Assembly (NCBI GenBank): GCA_023213395.1
Contig: CM041465.1
Span: 135,477,741-135,541,740, forward strand
Direction: 5' to 3'
From: Cycas panzhihuaensis
Lineage: Eukaryota; Cycadophyta
DNA: 64,000 nucleotides
The notes under the pieces are model-generated. The model had not been told where the DNA came from. It was given only the letters and a program-made list of their open reading frames with translations, and did no database searches. Positions 11,431 through 22,515 of the stretch are shown piece by piece. Made by a program: the position numbers and the translations under genes. Numbering within the stretch: the first letter of the stretch is position 1; each line of letters starts with the position of its first letter.

Positions 11431-11435
11431 GAAAA
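11431..11435. repeat. Target-site duplication GAAAA, right copy
   Basis: It matches 7552-7556 exactly and marks where gypsy element 1's LTR resumes. Confidence 0.9.
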
Positions 11436-13842
11436 CCTGGGTTGACCTAGGGATAGGACCCTCCTACCCTTGGGTGGCCGGAAGGGGAAGAAGAAGATCC
11501 AAGGAAAATAGATCAAGAGTGTGCCTAAACAAGCTAGCCGGGTACGCAAGCAACGTGGGAGGCAAGAGGCTTGTGTGGTTAAAGAGAAAAGGAAAGGTAG
11601 AGAGGGGGGTTCCTATAGCCTTTCCTATGAGTAGTAAAGATGCGTATAACAAAACAAATAAAACATAACCAAATACAAGACCAAATTTCCCTTTTATTTT
11701 CCAATGTGTTAATTACTAAAGGAGAAATCAAAAGGAAAAAGGGTAGTAGGGTAGAGTAAGATGTGCACCTAGACCGAGGGTGTGCATGACGAAGGCCTTC
11801 TCGCAGGGCACCAAGCTACTCCACGCGATGCGTTAGATGCAGGATATTGTGGCGGATTGAAAAGGGGGGCTCCCTTACCTTCCCCGAAAAGATACCAAAT
11901 ACGATGCCAAGGAAAGAAAGGAAGCAAATGCTAATAAATGGAGAAGTGCGAAAGTACGATATACATGAGGGCACTTACCGGCAACGAAGCTAATGGACAA
12001 TATCCTCCACGCTCCCCAAGTACCTGCAAGCAATGGCAACATCTCCTTCCCCGAAGGAAGGATATTAACATGTAATACAAGATCCTAACAATATACGTCT
12101 AAATAGCACAAATATAAATCTAAGTACACATGTGTTAGTATCAATCCAACGATGAAAGCACACAAAAGAGAGTAACCAAAGCAAGGGTAAATGACCGGTA
12201 AGCCTCGGAGTGGCCCACCTCCCACAAATGACGCCTTAACCTCCCCCAAAGAGCCACAAGACAGCGAGGGCAAGGCCAAGAGGGACGACTGAAAATGGCA
12301 ACAAGGAGGCAAAGAGGAGCCAAGAAATGCCTACGGCAAACAGGGATGCTATGAAGAGCAAACCGGGTAGCCGGGAAGAAAGTTGGGCGAAGACTAGCAG
12401 TTGGGACTTATGAATGTTGCCCAAACCTGAACAAAAGCCCTCAAATCAGTGCTGCAACTTGTGACAGTGCTGATTTCAGTAGCCAAAAGAGGGCCAACAA
12501 GCCCTTATTTGTGTGCCAAGGATAGCACGAGGCGAGAGGGAAGCTTTGGGAGGCTTAGAGCTGCTTAAGGAGCATGGAAGGTGGTACGGAATCCATCCAG
12601 CTCCTTCCCAAAGCCCATGTCAATCCTCAACACCACTACCTTGAGTAGCAAATGCAGGCAAGAGGCACAAAGACAGTGGCAAAACAGCCCACTGAAAGGA
12701 AAAGAACCAAACTCACAAGGACAAGCAAGGAGCAAGCAAGATGGAGCATTAATATCACAAGGAAAGCAATGTAAATCAAGAAATACCTGAATGAGGGAGG
12801 CAAGGGACTTGCCTCAGCCAAGGGGCAGTGAAGAGGGACTGAGAAATCAACCAAGATCTGGAGTGCAGTAGGTTTGGGACACTGCTAAGAAGGTTGGAAG
12901 GGAAACACCTACACTTAGAGCACTTGAGGACTGCCTGGGCAAAGATCTACTGGAACCTCTCCAAGGGGCCCTCTCCAAGGTGCATGAGGGGCTGGGAGAA
13001 TATCCTAGCCACACCAAAGGAGAGCAGGGCACTGTAGGAGGGGCGTAGGTCCTGTGATAGCAGCAGAGCAGTAGAGAAGAGCAGAGTGCAACCGTGTTTC
13101 CTTGAGGAGAAATTCAAGAATGAGCCAAAAAGTTCCAAAAATGAGTAATTCATGTCTTAAATAGCCAACCTAAACCCTAAAGCGAGTGATTAGGGTGTGG
13201 CTGGGAGAGAGTCAAGTTGCGAGCCACGTGGCAGTTTCGCAATAAATGCAAAATTACTACGACAGATTTTAAAAAATAAAATAGAACAGTTGTACCGCCG
13301 CAAACTCTGTGGTACCATGAATATTCCAGCGGTACCGCGAATATTCTGGCGGTACCACGGAAATTCTGGCAGTACGAGCCCAAAGGCAAAAATAGGCCCA
13401 GCCCAGTCAAAGGCGGATGACAAAAAGGGCCAATGAGGGGCTGAGACACCTACTCGGGGGCAAACAAGCCAACAAATGGGTCTAATGGAGCAAAAATAGG
13501 GCTCGAATAGAGTGGCAAGTCGACCAAAAGATGACAGGTCATCACATGGGCGGAAGTGACGCAAACCTAGTGGATCTTAAAGTGAGGGGGGTAGATGCGG
13601 GAAGTGAAGTGGCCACCAGGGTGCCACACTCATTGGGAGTGTGCCCCTGCTATAGTCATCATAGGCTAAAATAAGTGTGGACGACGACAAAGTCGCCCAC
13701 AAAGCTACACACACATGCAGACATGCAAGCAAACACTCATCAAGTGAAAGCGATGACAAGGTGAGAAACATACCTGCACTTACCTGAGTCGGTGATTCCG
13801 TATCCATTCTCGAGAGCCAGGAAACACATATCACACTCTACA
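11436..13842 (-). repeat. 5' LTR of gypsy element 1, distal part
   Basis: GC-rich noncoding sequence continuing the LTR interrupted at 7556. The outer edge is placed at 13842 because the plus strand reads ...CTCTACA there (TG start on the minus strand) and the composition turns AT-rich just after. This gives an LTR of about 2.6 kb. The partner LTR is outside the window, so the edge is unconfirmed. The short open frames in this stretch look like chance. Confidence 0.55.
13291..13370. repeat. 20-bp tandem repeat with GGTACC core, 4 units
   Basis: Three clear units at 13311-13330, 13331-13350 and 13351-13370 (GGTACCnnGnATATTCnGGC type) follow a more diverged unit at 13291-13310. At the junctions the sequence GCGGTACCGC forms a perfect palindrome. 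They lie about 500 bp inside the presumed LTR start. Confidence 0.75.
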
Positions 13843-13847
13843 TGTGG

Positions 13848-14752
13848 TTTTACCTCTACCCTAGTATTTTAGATAGTAGATTTCTCTTTGGATTCTATTT
13901 AGTAGTATACTCAACTTTGGTCTAATATTATTTTGATTTAGCACTTCAATAGTAGTTGTAGATCCTTTTTTTGTATTGCAATGCTAAATTCCAACTTAAT
14001 GGTTTAAGAGTCATCATTTACTTAACTTTCTAGTTCTAGTTTATAATAGTTAATATATGTTGATGTTTTTCTAGATAGCTTCTAGTTGATAGGATATTGA
14101 TTATAAATCTTGGCTATTTCTTCTACGTAGATTTCTTGCTGAAATTCACTAGACGTAAATTATTCTAGAGTTGATTTACAATATACAATCATAATCTTTT
14201 TAACTTTTAGGTTAATTTGATAAAAAAACTAATAGGACCTAGTTTATTATATCATCTTCTTACTTAATTATAAAGCTTATAATATTCTCTTAGCTTTGAA
14301 ATTAGGACTTTAGTTCACTTCATAAGGTGTGGTTATAAGGTTTAGTTCTATATGTATTTATGATAATTCTATATCTTGTCAACACTCTTTAGTAGTGATT
14401 TAGATTCAAAAATACCATTTTCCATATTTTTTACATTTCTTTAAAGATTTGATGGTTTATGTCCTTTCAGTGACAAGGATACCAATTCAACACTACCCTC
14501 ATCACTTTAGATATTTTTAGCATCATCTAGTTTAAACATAGCATTTAAGATTTCCAGTGGTTTAGATTTGATAGAGTTTGTAATTCTATATTTTAAAAAT
14601 TTACATTAGGTTTCTAATTGGTCATCTTTAACCTTGTTAGCCTTTGATACTTAGGGTGCATATATATTGATGTATATACTAATTTGAGTGGTCGTTATCC
14701 TTTAAATCACCTATTATGTTATATTATGGCTCTAAAGCCCCTTCTCATAGTC
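13848..14752. other. AT-rich interval, no feature seen
   Basis: Between gypsy element 1 and copia element 1. I found no coding domain, LTR or RNA gene here. It may be old decayed repeat DNA. Confidence 0.5.
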
Positions 14753-14830
14753 ATGTAATTAGTATTCTTGTTAATTTAATCATTGTAAATCCATCTTTTT
14801 TCTTAAATATGGAGTTTAAAGTTATGCCAT
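14753..14830. repeat. 78-bp flanking direct repeat, left copy
   Basis: This segment abuts the 5' LTR of copia element 1. It is repeated, with about 10 differences, immediately after the 3' LTR at 22291-22368. It is far longer than a normal 5-bp target duplication. Confidence 0.8.
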
Positions 14831-14868
14831 TGTTAAAACTTATAATGTCACTTTCATTATCGTGTAAC

Positions 14869-14940
<72 letters not shown>

Positions 14941-15271
14941 TTATGTATTATAAGTGACTCTTATTTGTAATTTAACCATAATTTATAAATATGTCAAGTC
15001 TATTATTTGTATCAATAAGTTAGCCAATAATATTGATGTAAACATTAGTGATATGCTTATAAATTAAGCCCAACTCACCTCATTTGCATAATGGATGATT
15101 TGTGGATGTAGAAGCTCTACCAGATTGGAGCCTCACAGTGCAATAAATTTGCTCGTGAATATTTGTCTATCTTATTTGCTCATTTATGCTTGGTTATTTT
15201 TATATTTTAATAATTTATAATGTTTTATTGATGGTTGCATATAGATATTAGATCCCATTGCTATTTTCTCA
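14831..15271 (+). repeat. 5' LTR of copia element 1
   Basis: Starts TGTTAAAACTTATAATGTCA and ends CTCA directly before the primer site. It is 441 bp and longer than its partner (21902-22290) mainly because of the TA/TG microsatellite at 14869-14940. Confidence 0.88.
14869..14940. repeat. (TA)n(TG)n compound microsatellite
   Basis: TA repeats to 14894, then TG repeats to 14938. At the matching place in the 3' LTR there are only a few TA/TG units, so the expansion happened after insertion. Confidence 0.95.
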
Positions 15272-15283
15272 TGGTATCAGAGC
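15272..15283 (+). other. Primer binding site of copia element 1
   Basis: TGGTATCAGAGC, a full match to the initiator-Met primer site, directly after the 5' LTR. Confidence 0.93.
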
Positions 15284-17235
15284 CATTACATGCTCCATTT
15301 ATGTTTGTTTGAGAATTATATGAGAAATAGAGGTTTATTTGCCCATAATAACAATCTATTCCCACTATTTTTTAAGTTTTCATCAATATTTTATAGCCAC
15401 TAACTAATTTGGAACTACTTCAAGTTATTCTCAATTCATTTCAACATCATAGTGTAGGTTTGAAAGCCTATTACAGGCTAATGGTCTCCTGGTCACCAGT
15501 TCCTCTATTCTTGTCATTTCATATTTTTCTAATATCTCGTTGATTTCATCTTCCTCCTGAGAATCAAATCTACCTTCTAATCCTTCTTAAGACTATTGCA
15601 ATACTTGCTGGAGTGAATTTGCAACATACTAGAGCTTGTTCAACGAAGATTTAGGGACAAAATCAAAATTTAAGGGCCACGACTCCTCCATTCCCTCCAT
15701 CAACTTTATGGTCCATATACAACTTTGTTTAAGATGATCAAAGCTTAGAATGCACATATTTAGGGTTGTGTCCACTAGAAATTCATCTTAGAATCCCTTT
15801 AAAGCTAATTTGATTAAATTTAAAGCAGCCAAAGATCGTTTATATGCATCACAGTCCATAAAAATTCATGTGGTTGACATGAAATTCCTGTATTTATTTT
15901 TGATTTTTTTTTCTAATGTCCAAAAGAAATTAAACTAGATTTGATCTCTACTTGAGATTCATTAAAGGCCTTTGTTATAGCTAGTGGCACATTCATTACC
16001 CTTGCGATTGAGGGATTTAGTGTAAAAGCATCTGATGCTAAATCCTTATATGCTATTTTTAATCTTATTTGCTTATTCAAAAAACTTTATACTATATTTG
16101 ACTTTATTTGAGGTCCACCTAGCCCCTGTAGCCTCAACAGGTGGTCACATGGTGACTTATTGAGACTAGGGCCAAGTTTCAAGGGGGCTTAATCCCTAAC
16201 TTCATAATTTTCTTAGCATAAAGGGTACCTATCATTATTTTCTATATAACTTTTCAATGGAGAGACAAAATCAGACGCTGTCTAAATCATCAGAAAGATA
16301 ATTTAGAGGGCTATAGTCTAAAGCCTTCTTAGCTTGATTTAGGCCCATTTTATAGAGGTTCTATGCTACTAAATTTAGGCTATTTATTTAAGCATTCTTA
16401 AGTCTTTTCTCATTATTTGAAGGTCTAAATTCAAATTTTCATAAAATTTTTTGATGCTATATACTGTTATTGACTATTAGTAAGCTATTCTAATATGCAT
16501 TTTGGGATAATAAGTGCTTATGGTTTGGTTATTATAGGTGTTCTTCTTGGAGGTTGAGATGGATCTTCTTAGATCGATTCCTATCAAAGAGCTTACTAAA
16601 CCCTTCTTTTCCTTTCAATTTCTTGCATTTTTGATTACTTTTTAGTTTCTCTTATTAAAAAGAACCTTACTTGTAAATAAGATCACCTTAAAATTCATCT
16701 TTAACTTGAAACATTAATTAAGATAATCTTAAATCAATAAGATAACTATACCAACCTTATAAGGGGAATGGTTAGGGCCCTTAAAGTGACCTCTCTACAC
16801 ATGCCTTTAGTATTTCTCTAATTTACTGAGGAAACAATTAGCTATAAGGTATATTAAGTGGTAGGCTAAGGTGAAAAACTATTCTTTGATGTTTGGAAAC
16901 TAGGCTAGATTCGGAGCAAGTGAGTGCCTTAGTTGTTAAGTTCCCACTACTAGATCTATCACTAGGTATAAGTCTAGCATAAATGGATCCACAAATCAGG
17001 GGGGTCTTTGACCTTCTTAGTAGCTCACATACTGAGTTATATAGAACCTTGAGCTCACATATCGGTATATAGGGTCCCTAGTTTTTCACTAATGGATAGA
17101 CACCACTAGATATGATAGTAACCAAAAGCTTTCTTGGAGACCTATAAACTTAGAATTCTAGATTAGTAGCCCTTAGGTAGATAGGACATAATCATCAAAA
17201 ACTCAAAACTAAAAGACACTTAGAAATAGCATCAC
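15284..17235 (+). other. Long leader of copia element 1
   Basis: About 1.95 kb between primer site and gag with no domain recognised. Copia leaders are usually a few hundred bases at most. An unrecognised old insertion may be present, but I found no terminal repeats marking one. Confidence 0.45.
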
Positions 17236-18222
17236 AAATGCTTCTATTAAACACAATCAAACTCAATGGCTTAAATAACTTTATAGCTTAAAAGAAATAA
17301 GTGAAAAACCTACTCATCATGAATAATTATTGGGGTTATGTCAATGGTGATATCCCCTTACCTAGACCAACCTAAGATCCTAATTATTCTAACATCATAA
17401 TTCTACCTAATCCAATTGCCTTAGATAACTTTAACGTTAAGGATAATATAGCTTTATATTTCCTCCACTTGGTGGTAGAAGACAAAGCAGATTAGAATAT
17501 AGAAATAATATAAACCTCTTACAAAGCCTGGACCATCCTATGCGCTCTTTATAAGAGGAAAGATGAGTCAAGATCCTTGACTCTCATAGTATGCCTATTT
17601 GCTATCCCCTTTACTGGAAATGTTACTATCCATCTAACTAAAGTTAAGATAATTAACCAACTAATAATCCTTGGAGAACCTCCATTAGACTATGACATTA
17701 TATCCAACATTCTTAATATCCTCCCAATAGAATATAATAGTTTTGTTTCTAAACTCCATAATAACTACACTAAAATGGACTTTATCACATTTGAGGGACT
17801 CATACTAAGAGAAGAAAACATTCTGAACCAATAAGGGATAAGATCTACCTATGACTTAGCCCTTGCATTTACAACCCAAAACTCAGAAAGGGGCAAGACT
17901 ACATAATGGCCAAATCAGCAACCCAATTAACTATAAAGCCTTGCTCAATAATTGGGCTCCTTAAATATCTCATAAGTGACAAGTTAGTCACTAACTTAGT
18001 AATAACCATATTAGGTTGGAACTTCCTTCCATCAAGGTCAATAGCCTCAATAATCCTAGTAACCATCACAACCTTAATAAAAAAATAATCAATAGAGTAG
18101 ACCTAATATCACTTACCTGAATTATATAAAAATAAACCATCTTACTATTGAATTTAGGAGAAGATAGGCTGAACTCCAAATATTGTAAAATCAAGGGGGA
18201 TAACCTTACAAACCTAGTTCCT
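17236..18222 (+). pseudogene. Gag of copia element 1
   Basis: Gag assembles the RNA-containing particle. The start region reads IKLNGLNNF, the usual first conserved block of copia gag. The middle part (17577-17834) has LGEPPLDYDI, LPIEYNSFVSKL and FEGLILREENI, the normal C-terminal half of the copia gag fold. Near 18167-18210 the residues SKYCKIKGDNLTNL have the spacing of a CCHC zinc knuckle, but only one Cys remains; the other ligand positions hold Ser, Asp and Leu. Many stops (TAG/TAA) and frame changes separate the pieces, so no protein can be made. Confidence 0.75.
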
Positions 18223-18441
18223 AATAAGAAGCCCTATGCTATTAACAAAGAGCCCCATATTATCAAGAAGGAGCACCCAAGTAATAATAAGGAGGAACTA
18301 GTTTTTAATAATCAGGACCATGCTCTTAATAAGAAGCCCCTTATCTACAATAAGAAAGGCCTATTCTTCGATAAGGAGCCCCTTACTTCCAACAAGGAGG
18401 TCTTATCTATTCACAATGAGGGCCATTATATTAATAACTAG
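18148..18441 (+). pseudogene. Gag-protease spacer with ten heptapeptide repeats
   Basis: An open frame of 97 codons with the remnant zinc knuckle at its start, followed by ten consecutive 7-residue repeats of the type NKEPLxx. The repeats are rich in Asn, Lys, Glu and Pro with a hydrophobic or aromatic end, for example NKKPLIY, NKEPHII and DKEPLTS. It ends with TAG after YINN. It sits between gag and protease, where copia proteins normally have a short variable linker. Unlike nearly all the surrounding element, this block has no internal stop. I know no family with this repeat. Confidence 0.75.
18223..18432 (+). repeat. 21-bp in-frame tandem repeat, 10 units
   Basis: Ten 21-bp units, each beginning AATAAGRAG or similar, exactly in phase with the reading frame. 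Units differ from each other at several positions but keep the length without any indel. Confidence 0.9.
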
Positions 18442-18599
18442 GTTAATTCTACAAATAGGACTAGAACCAAAGACCCAATTAGAATAAATAATAATAGAAC
18501 AATTAGTGGTTCCCACTTAGGAATCAAAGGACCAATCGTAATACTCATTAAGGAGGCTATGTGGTAGGTACATAGGATACCTCATCTTAAAACCTATTC

Positions 18600-19140
18600 T
18601 TTGTAGCATTGTCATCTCAACACAATGATAACTCTTAGCTACTTGACTCAGGTGCTACTTGCCATATGATTGGCACATAAATTATATTAGAGGAAACTTA
18701 TCTAATTAAAAAATAAACAATCATATTTGGTGATAATTTTGACATATGATGTAACTAAAATTGGAAGGGCCCCAATAACTTTGAAAGACTCCAAAATAAG
18801 GCATCACATCAATAATATATTTTTAGTTTTAGGTATGAAAATAAATCTACTTTCAGTTAGCTGAATTGACAAGTAAAATTTGGATGTCCTCATTAGTCAA
18901 GGCATCTTCACCATCATGGATCATGCAACTAAATAACTTGTAATAATAGGACATGAAGACAATGGCTTATATAAGCTTGATGGTATTCCTCTAGCCACTA
19001 ATCCACCAATAAAATCATGTTAAATGGATCAAAGTATCCAACTTGATAATGGTAAGGATATCATAGTTGAGGACTAACCTTATGTCTAATAACTAGGTGA
19101 ATGCTCTTATATAGACAAGACATCTACCTCAAATAGTACT
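18600..19140 (+). pseudogene. Protease of copia element 1
   Basis: The copia-type aspartic protease site is DSGATCHM (catalytic Asp codon 18645-18647), preceded by LL and a TAG where related proteins have Trp. TIIFGDNFD follows. A TAA lies 4 codons after HMIG. The active-site Asp and the Ser-Gly-Ala-Thr loop are intact, but the stops prevent translation. The segment up to the integrase zinc module has no clear motif. Confidence 0.8.
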
Positions 19141-20100
19141 AGAGACTAGTTATGGCACCAACACCATGGTCATATAAATATATGGAGTCTAAACCTCATG
19201 TCTAGGCTTTATATAATATATGAACTTCCCAAGATAAATATAAACAAATGAATTTGTAGGGTATGCTTTATGGAAAAATAATAAAGAGAAAAATTCCCAT
19301 CTAAGAATGCATGGAGAGCCTTTAAACCATTGGAGTTGGTCCACTTAGAAATTTATGGGCTTATGCTAGTTTAATCCCTAAATGGTAGTCCATTTTTTAT
19401 GACTTTTATAGATGATTACTCTAGGAAAGTTTAGGTATACTTCCTAAGGACTAAGTATCAAGTCCTTAATATATTCAAGGAGTTTAAAGCTGAGGTAGAT
19501 AATGAAAGTAGCCTAACTATCATAACTCTTAGATCGAATAATAAAGGTGAATATATCTCAAATTAATTCACCATTTTTTGTAAATAATATGGCACCAAAT
19601 GTTAGTTTTTAGCACCTCACATACCTCAATAGAATGGTGTAGCTGAGAGAATGAACTAAACATTAGTGAATAAAGCTAAAGCTATGTTGAGTGGAGCCAA
19701 CCTTGCTACAAGATTTTAGGCTAATGCCATCATAACAATTGCCTATATTACAAATAGGAGTCTCATAGTTGTTATTAGGAATATTACTCCTAAGGAGGCT
19801 TGAACAAGACTTAAACTAAATGTTAAATATTTGAAAACATTTAGATGCACAAGATACAAACTTATTCCAAAGGAAAATAAGAGGAGGCTTGATGATAAGA
19901 GCCTTAAGTGCATCTTCTTTGGGTATGTACTTAGTTACAAAGTATACAAGATATTTGACATTATTGGGAACTAATCCTACACCATTTAAGATGTCATTTT
20001 TATTAAAGATACTTAGGACTTGGACACCTCAAAACTTTAGTATGTAATAGAAGATGATATTCTTACATCTCAAGTGCCTCTTATATTAATTCTGGAGCCA
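19141..20100 (+). pseudogene. Integrase of copia element 1
   Basis: The HHCC zinc module is visible as LWHQHHGHINIW and, about 30 residues on, CRVCFMEK. The core has FIDDYSRKV with the first Asp, then LRSNNKGEYIS, where the second catalytic Asp is replaced by Asn (codon near 19536). PQ, a TAG and NGVAERMN follow, where the Glu is kept. Downstream are KTFRCTRYKLIPKENKRRLD and KCIFFGYVLSYKVYKI, the usual end of copia integrase. It is dead both by stops and by the Asp loss. Confidence 0.85.
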
Positions 20101-20399
20101 CCAATACTTACATCCTCTTACACACCAAGTTCATCTTTAGCCTAAGAAACTTCAATGAGTACATTAAATATAAGCACCTCTATGCCACACATTTTAGCTA
20201 ATAACCTTCAGGTGGAAGCCACAAGTATTCAACCACCTCCCAAGTGGGTTCAAAAATTATTAAAGGATGTTCCTTCTCCTCCCACAGCTACTAAAAGGCC
20301 ATCAAAGATGAGATACTCTACTAATTTTACCCTAATGGTAGGTGTCATAGAAACCCTTGAGCCTTCTACATTTAAGGAGGTAGTTAAAGGCCAAACATA

Positions 20400-21110
20400 G
20401 AAAGCATCCATAGATGAAGATATGAACTCCATCCTTAAAATGAAACTTGAAAGCTGACAGAATTACCACCCAAGGAAAAGGCAATTAATTGTAGATGGCT
20501 CTATAAAACCAAATTCCATGCAGACAACACCATCGAGTGTCCCAAAGTTCATCTTATTGTAAAAGGTTTCAAATAGTAAGAAGGGATAGGCTATAATGAG
20601 ACCTTTACACTAGTAGCTAACATGACCACATTCCATTTGCTAATGTTACTAGTAGCCCAATTTAATCATCCAGTCTACCAAATGGATGTGAAGAGTACTT
20701 TCCTTAATGGATATCTCACTAAAGATGTTTTCTTGAAGAAACCTCTTAGCTATATTATTCTAGGCAAAGAACATTTAGTTTGTAAGCTTAAGAAAGCCCT
20801 GTATAGACTAAAGTAGGCACCATGTTCCTAATATGCAAAGATTTATGCCTTCCTCACTCAATATAGATTCCATCATTTACCCTTTGACCTAGACTTATAT
20901 ATTCAAGTTAGAGAAAACTTGTTTACCATCATTATTTTTTTTATAGATGATTTAGCAATTATAAGTAATGATATTGAAGGCATAGCTTGGCTACAGTTAG
21001 AACTAGAAAGCAACTTTGAGATGAAAAATCTTAGGTTGCTCTATTATTTCCTTGGAATTGAAGTTTAGTAAGAACTAGACCACATCTTCTAGTCTCAATC
21101 AAAATATGCC
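20400..21110 (+). pseudogene. Reverse transcriptase of copia element 1
   Basis: The copia RT blocks are easy to follow: ECPKVHLIVKGF, GYNETFTLVANMTT, VYQMDVKSTFLNG, VFLKKPLSY, CKLKKALYRLK, the active site FIDDLAI near 20940-20960, and NLRLLYYFLGIEV. A piece from 20622 to 20816 is open, while elsewhere TAG and TAA codons occur at positions usually occupied by Gln. Both catalytic Asp residues remain. Confidence 0.85.
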
Positions 21111-21892
21111 AATGGACTCTTGTAAGATTTAGAGTGATAGATTTCAAGTCAACACCAATTCCTATAGAAATAAGAACTAAGCTAAACTTGGACAAATAAG
21201 GCAAATGGTTTGATCTTACTTTATACCTACATTTAGTTGGAAGTCTCATCTACCTCATCCACACTCAACTAGACATCTCTTATGTAATCAGGATCTATTT
21301 CAAGTATATATTAAATCCCAAAGCATCCCATTGGAAAGTCATAACTAGGATTATTAAATACATTCATGGCACACATTAGTTTAGACTTGACAATAACCAA
21401 ACTGAATCTCTTATCCTAAAAGGACACATATATGCTAACTAGGCAGGTTGCTAAGACACTCACCATTCAACTTTAGAATGCTATTTTGAAATGAATTTAG
21501 TTGTAATCTCTTAGAGCTATAAGAAGCATCTAAATCTTGCTCTTTCCTCTACTAAAGTTGAATATAAAGTAGTTATTCATGCTGCTACAAAGTTGATATA
21601 GATAAGAAGCATTCTCACTAAGCTTGAACTTTAGTAAACCACATCTACTACTCTTTACTATAAAAACTAGAGTATGTTGAAGATGACAAAGAATCTAATC
21701 TTCCATGTTAGAACTAAGCATATTGAGGTCTACCATCACTTCATCCATAAGTATGTTTAACATAAAGATGTAGATCTCATTTATTAATCAGCTGATGACC
21801 AGATTGTAAACATCTTTACCAAAGCACTTAGCAAATCAAATTTTAAATGGTTTTAATATGACCTCGACATCAAATGTAATGAAGTTTCCATT
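21111..21892 (+). pseudogene. RNase H of copia element 1
   Basis: RNase H follows RT, as in all copia elements. SYKKHLNLALSSTKVEY contains the usual Glu-containing helix. HVRTKHIEVYHHFIH and DDQIVNIFTKALSK are the C-terminal blocks. The coding remnant ends just before the polypurine tract, which is normal for copia. It has numerous stops. Confidence 0.8.
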
Positions 21893-21901
21893 AAGGGAGG
21901 G
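21893..21901 (+). other. Polypurine tract of copia element 1
   Basis: AAGGGAGGG directly before the 3' LTR. Confidence 0.88.
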
Positions 21902-22290
21902 TGTTAAAACTTATAATGTCATCTTCATTACCATGTAATATGTATCTATATATGTATATTTATGTACTATAGGTGATCCTTATTTGTAATTTAATCATGA
22001 ATTATAAATATATCAGGTCCACCATTTGTGACAATAAGTCAATTGATAATATTAATATAAACATTAGTGGTATACTTATAGATTAAGTCCCACTCACCTC
22101 ATTTGTGCAATGGAAGATTTATGAATGTGGAAGCTCTTCCAGATTGGAGCCTCATGGTGCAACAAATTTTCTTGTGAATATTTGTCTATCTCATTTGCTC
22201 ATTTGTGCTTTGTTATTTTGATATTTCAATAGTTTACAATGTTTTATTGATGGTTGCATGTGGATATTAGGTCTTGTAGTTGTTTTCTTA
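21902..22290 (+). repeat. 3' LTR of copia element 1
   Basis: 389 bp, alignable along its length with 14831-15271 but with many transitions and without the microsatellite expansion. Confidence 0.88.
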
Positions 22291-22368
22291 ATGCAATTAG
22301 TATCTTATTAATTTAATCATTGTAAACCCCTCTTTTTTCTTAAATATGAAGTTTAAAGTTTTGTCTAT
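22291..22368. repeat. 78-bp flanking direct repeat, right copy
   Basis: It starts exactly where the 3' LTR ends and corresponds to 14753-14830. The two copies differ at about 10 positions, a level similar to the LTR divergence by eye. Confidence 0.8.
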
Positions 22369-22515
22369 ATATAAAATGGAAGCTAAAAGATAATTAATTG
22401 ACTTAGGTTGTCACTAAATTAATAATAATCTAACTCATCCATCTTATAATATATATACATATTATTAAATTTAATAGAAGAAGGATTTTAAAAAAGGTTG
22501 TACTTTCATGCTTAC

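Larger units (their letters stand above)
14831..22290 (+). mobile_element. Ty1/copia element 1, old and decayed
   Basis: 7460 bp between two LTRs that are clearly similar but diverged. An initiator-Met primer site at 15272 and a polypurine tract at 21893-21901 fix the plus orientation. The internal order is gag, protease, integrase, RT, RNase H, which defines copia. Every domain has stops, and integrase has lost a catalytic residue. The 5' LTR contains an expanded microsatellite that the 3' LTR lacks. The element is flanked by an unusual 78-bp duplication instead of a 5-bp one. Confidence 0.9.

Noticed and set aside
11436-13842. Several short Leu/Ser/Pro-rich frames in the GC-rich region, possible host exons
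   Set aside because: They have no domain and conflicting frames on both strands. The region is best explained as LTR sequence.
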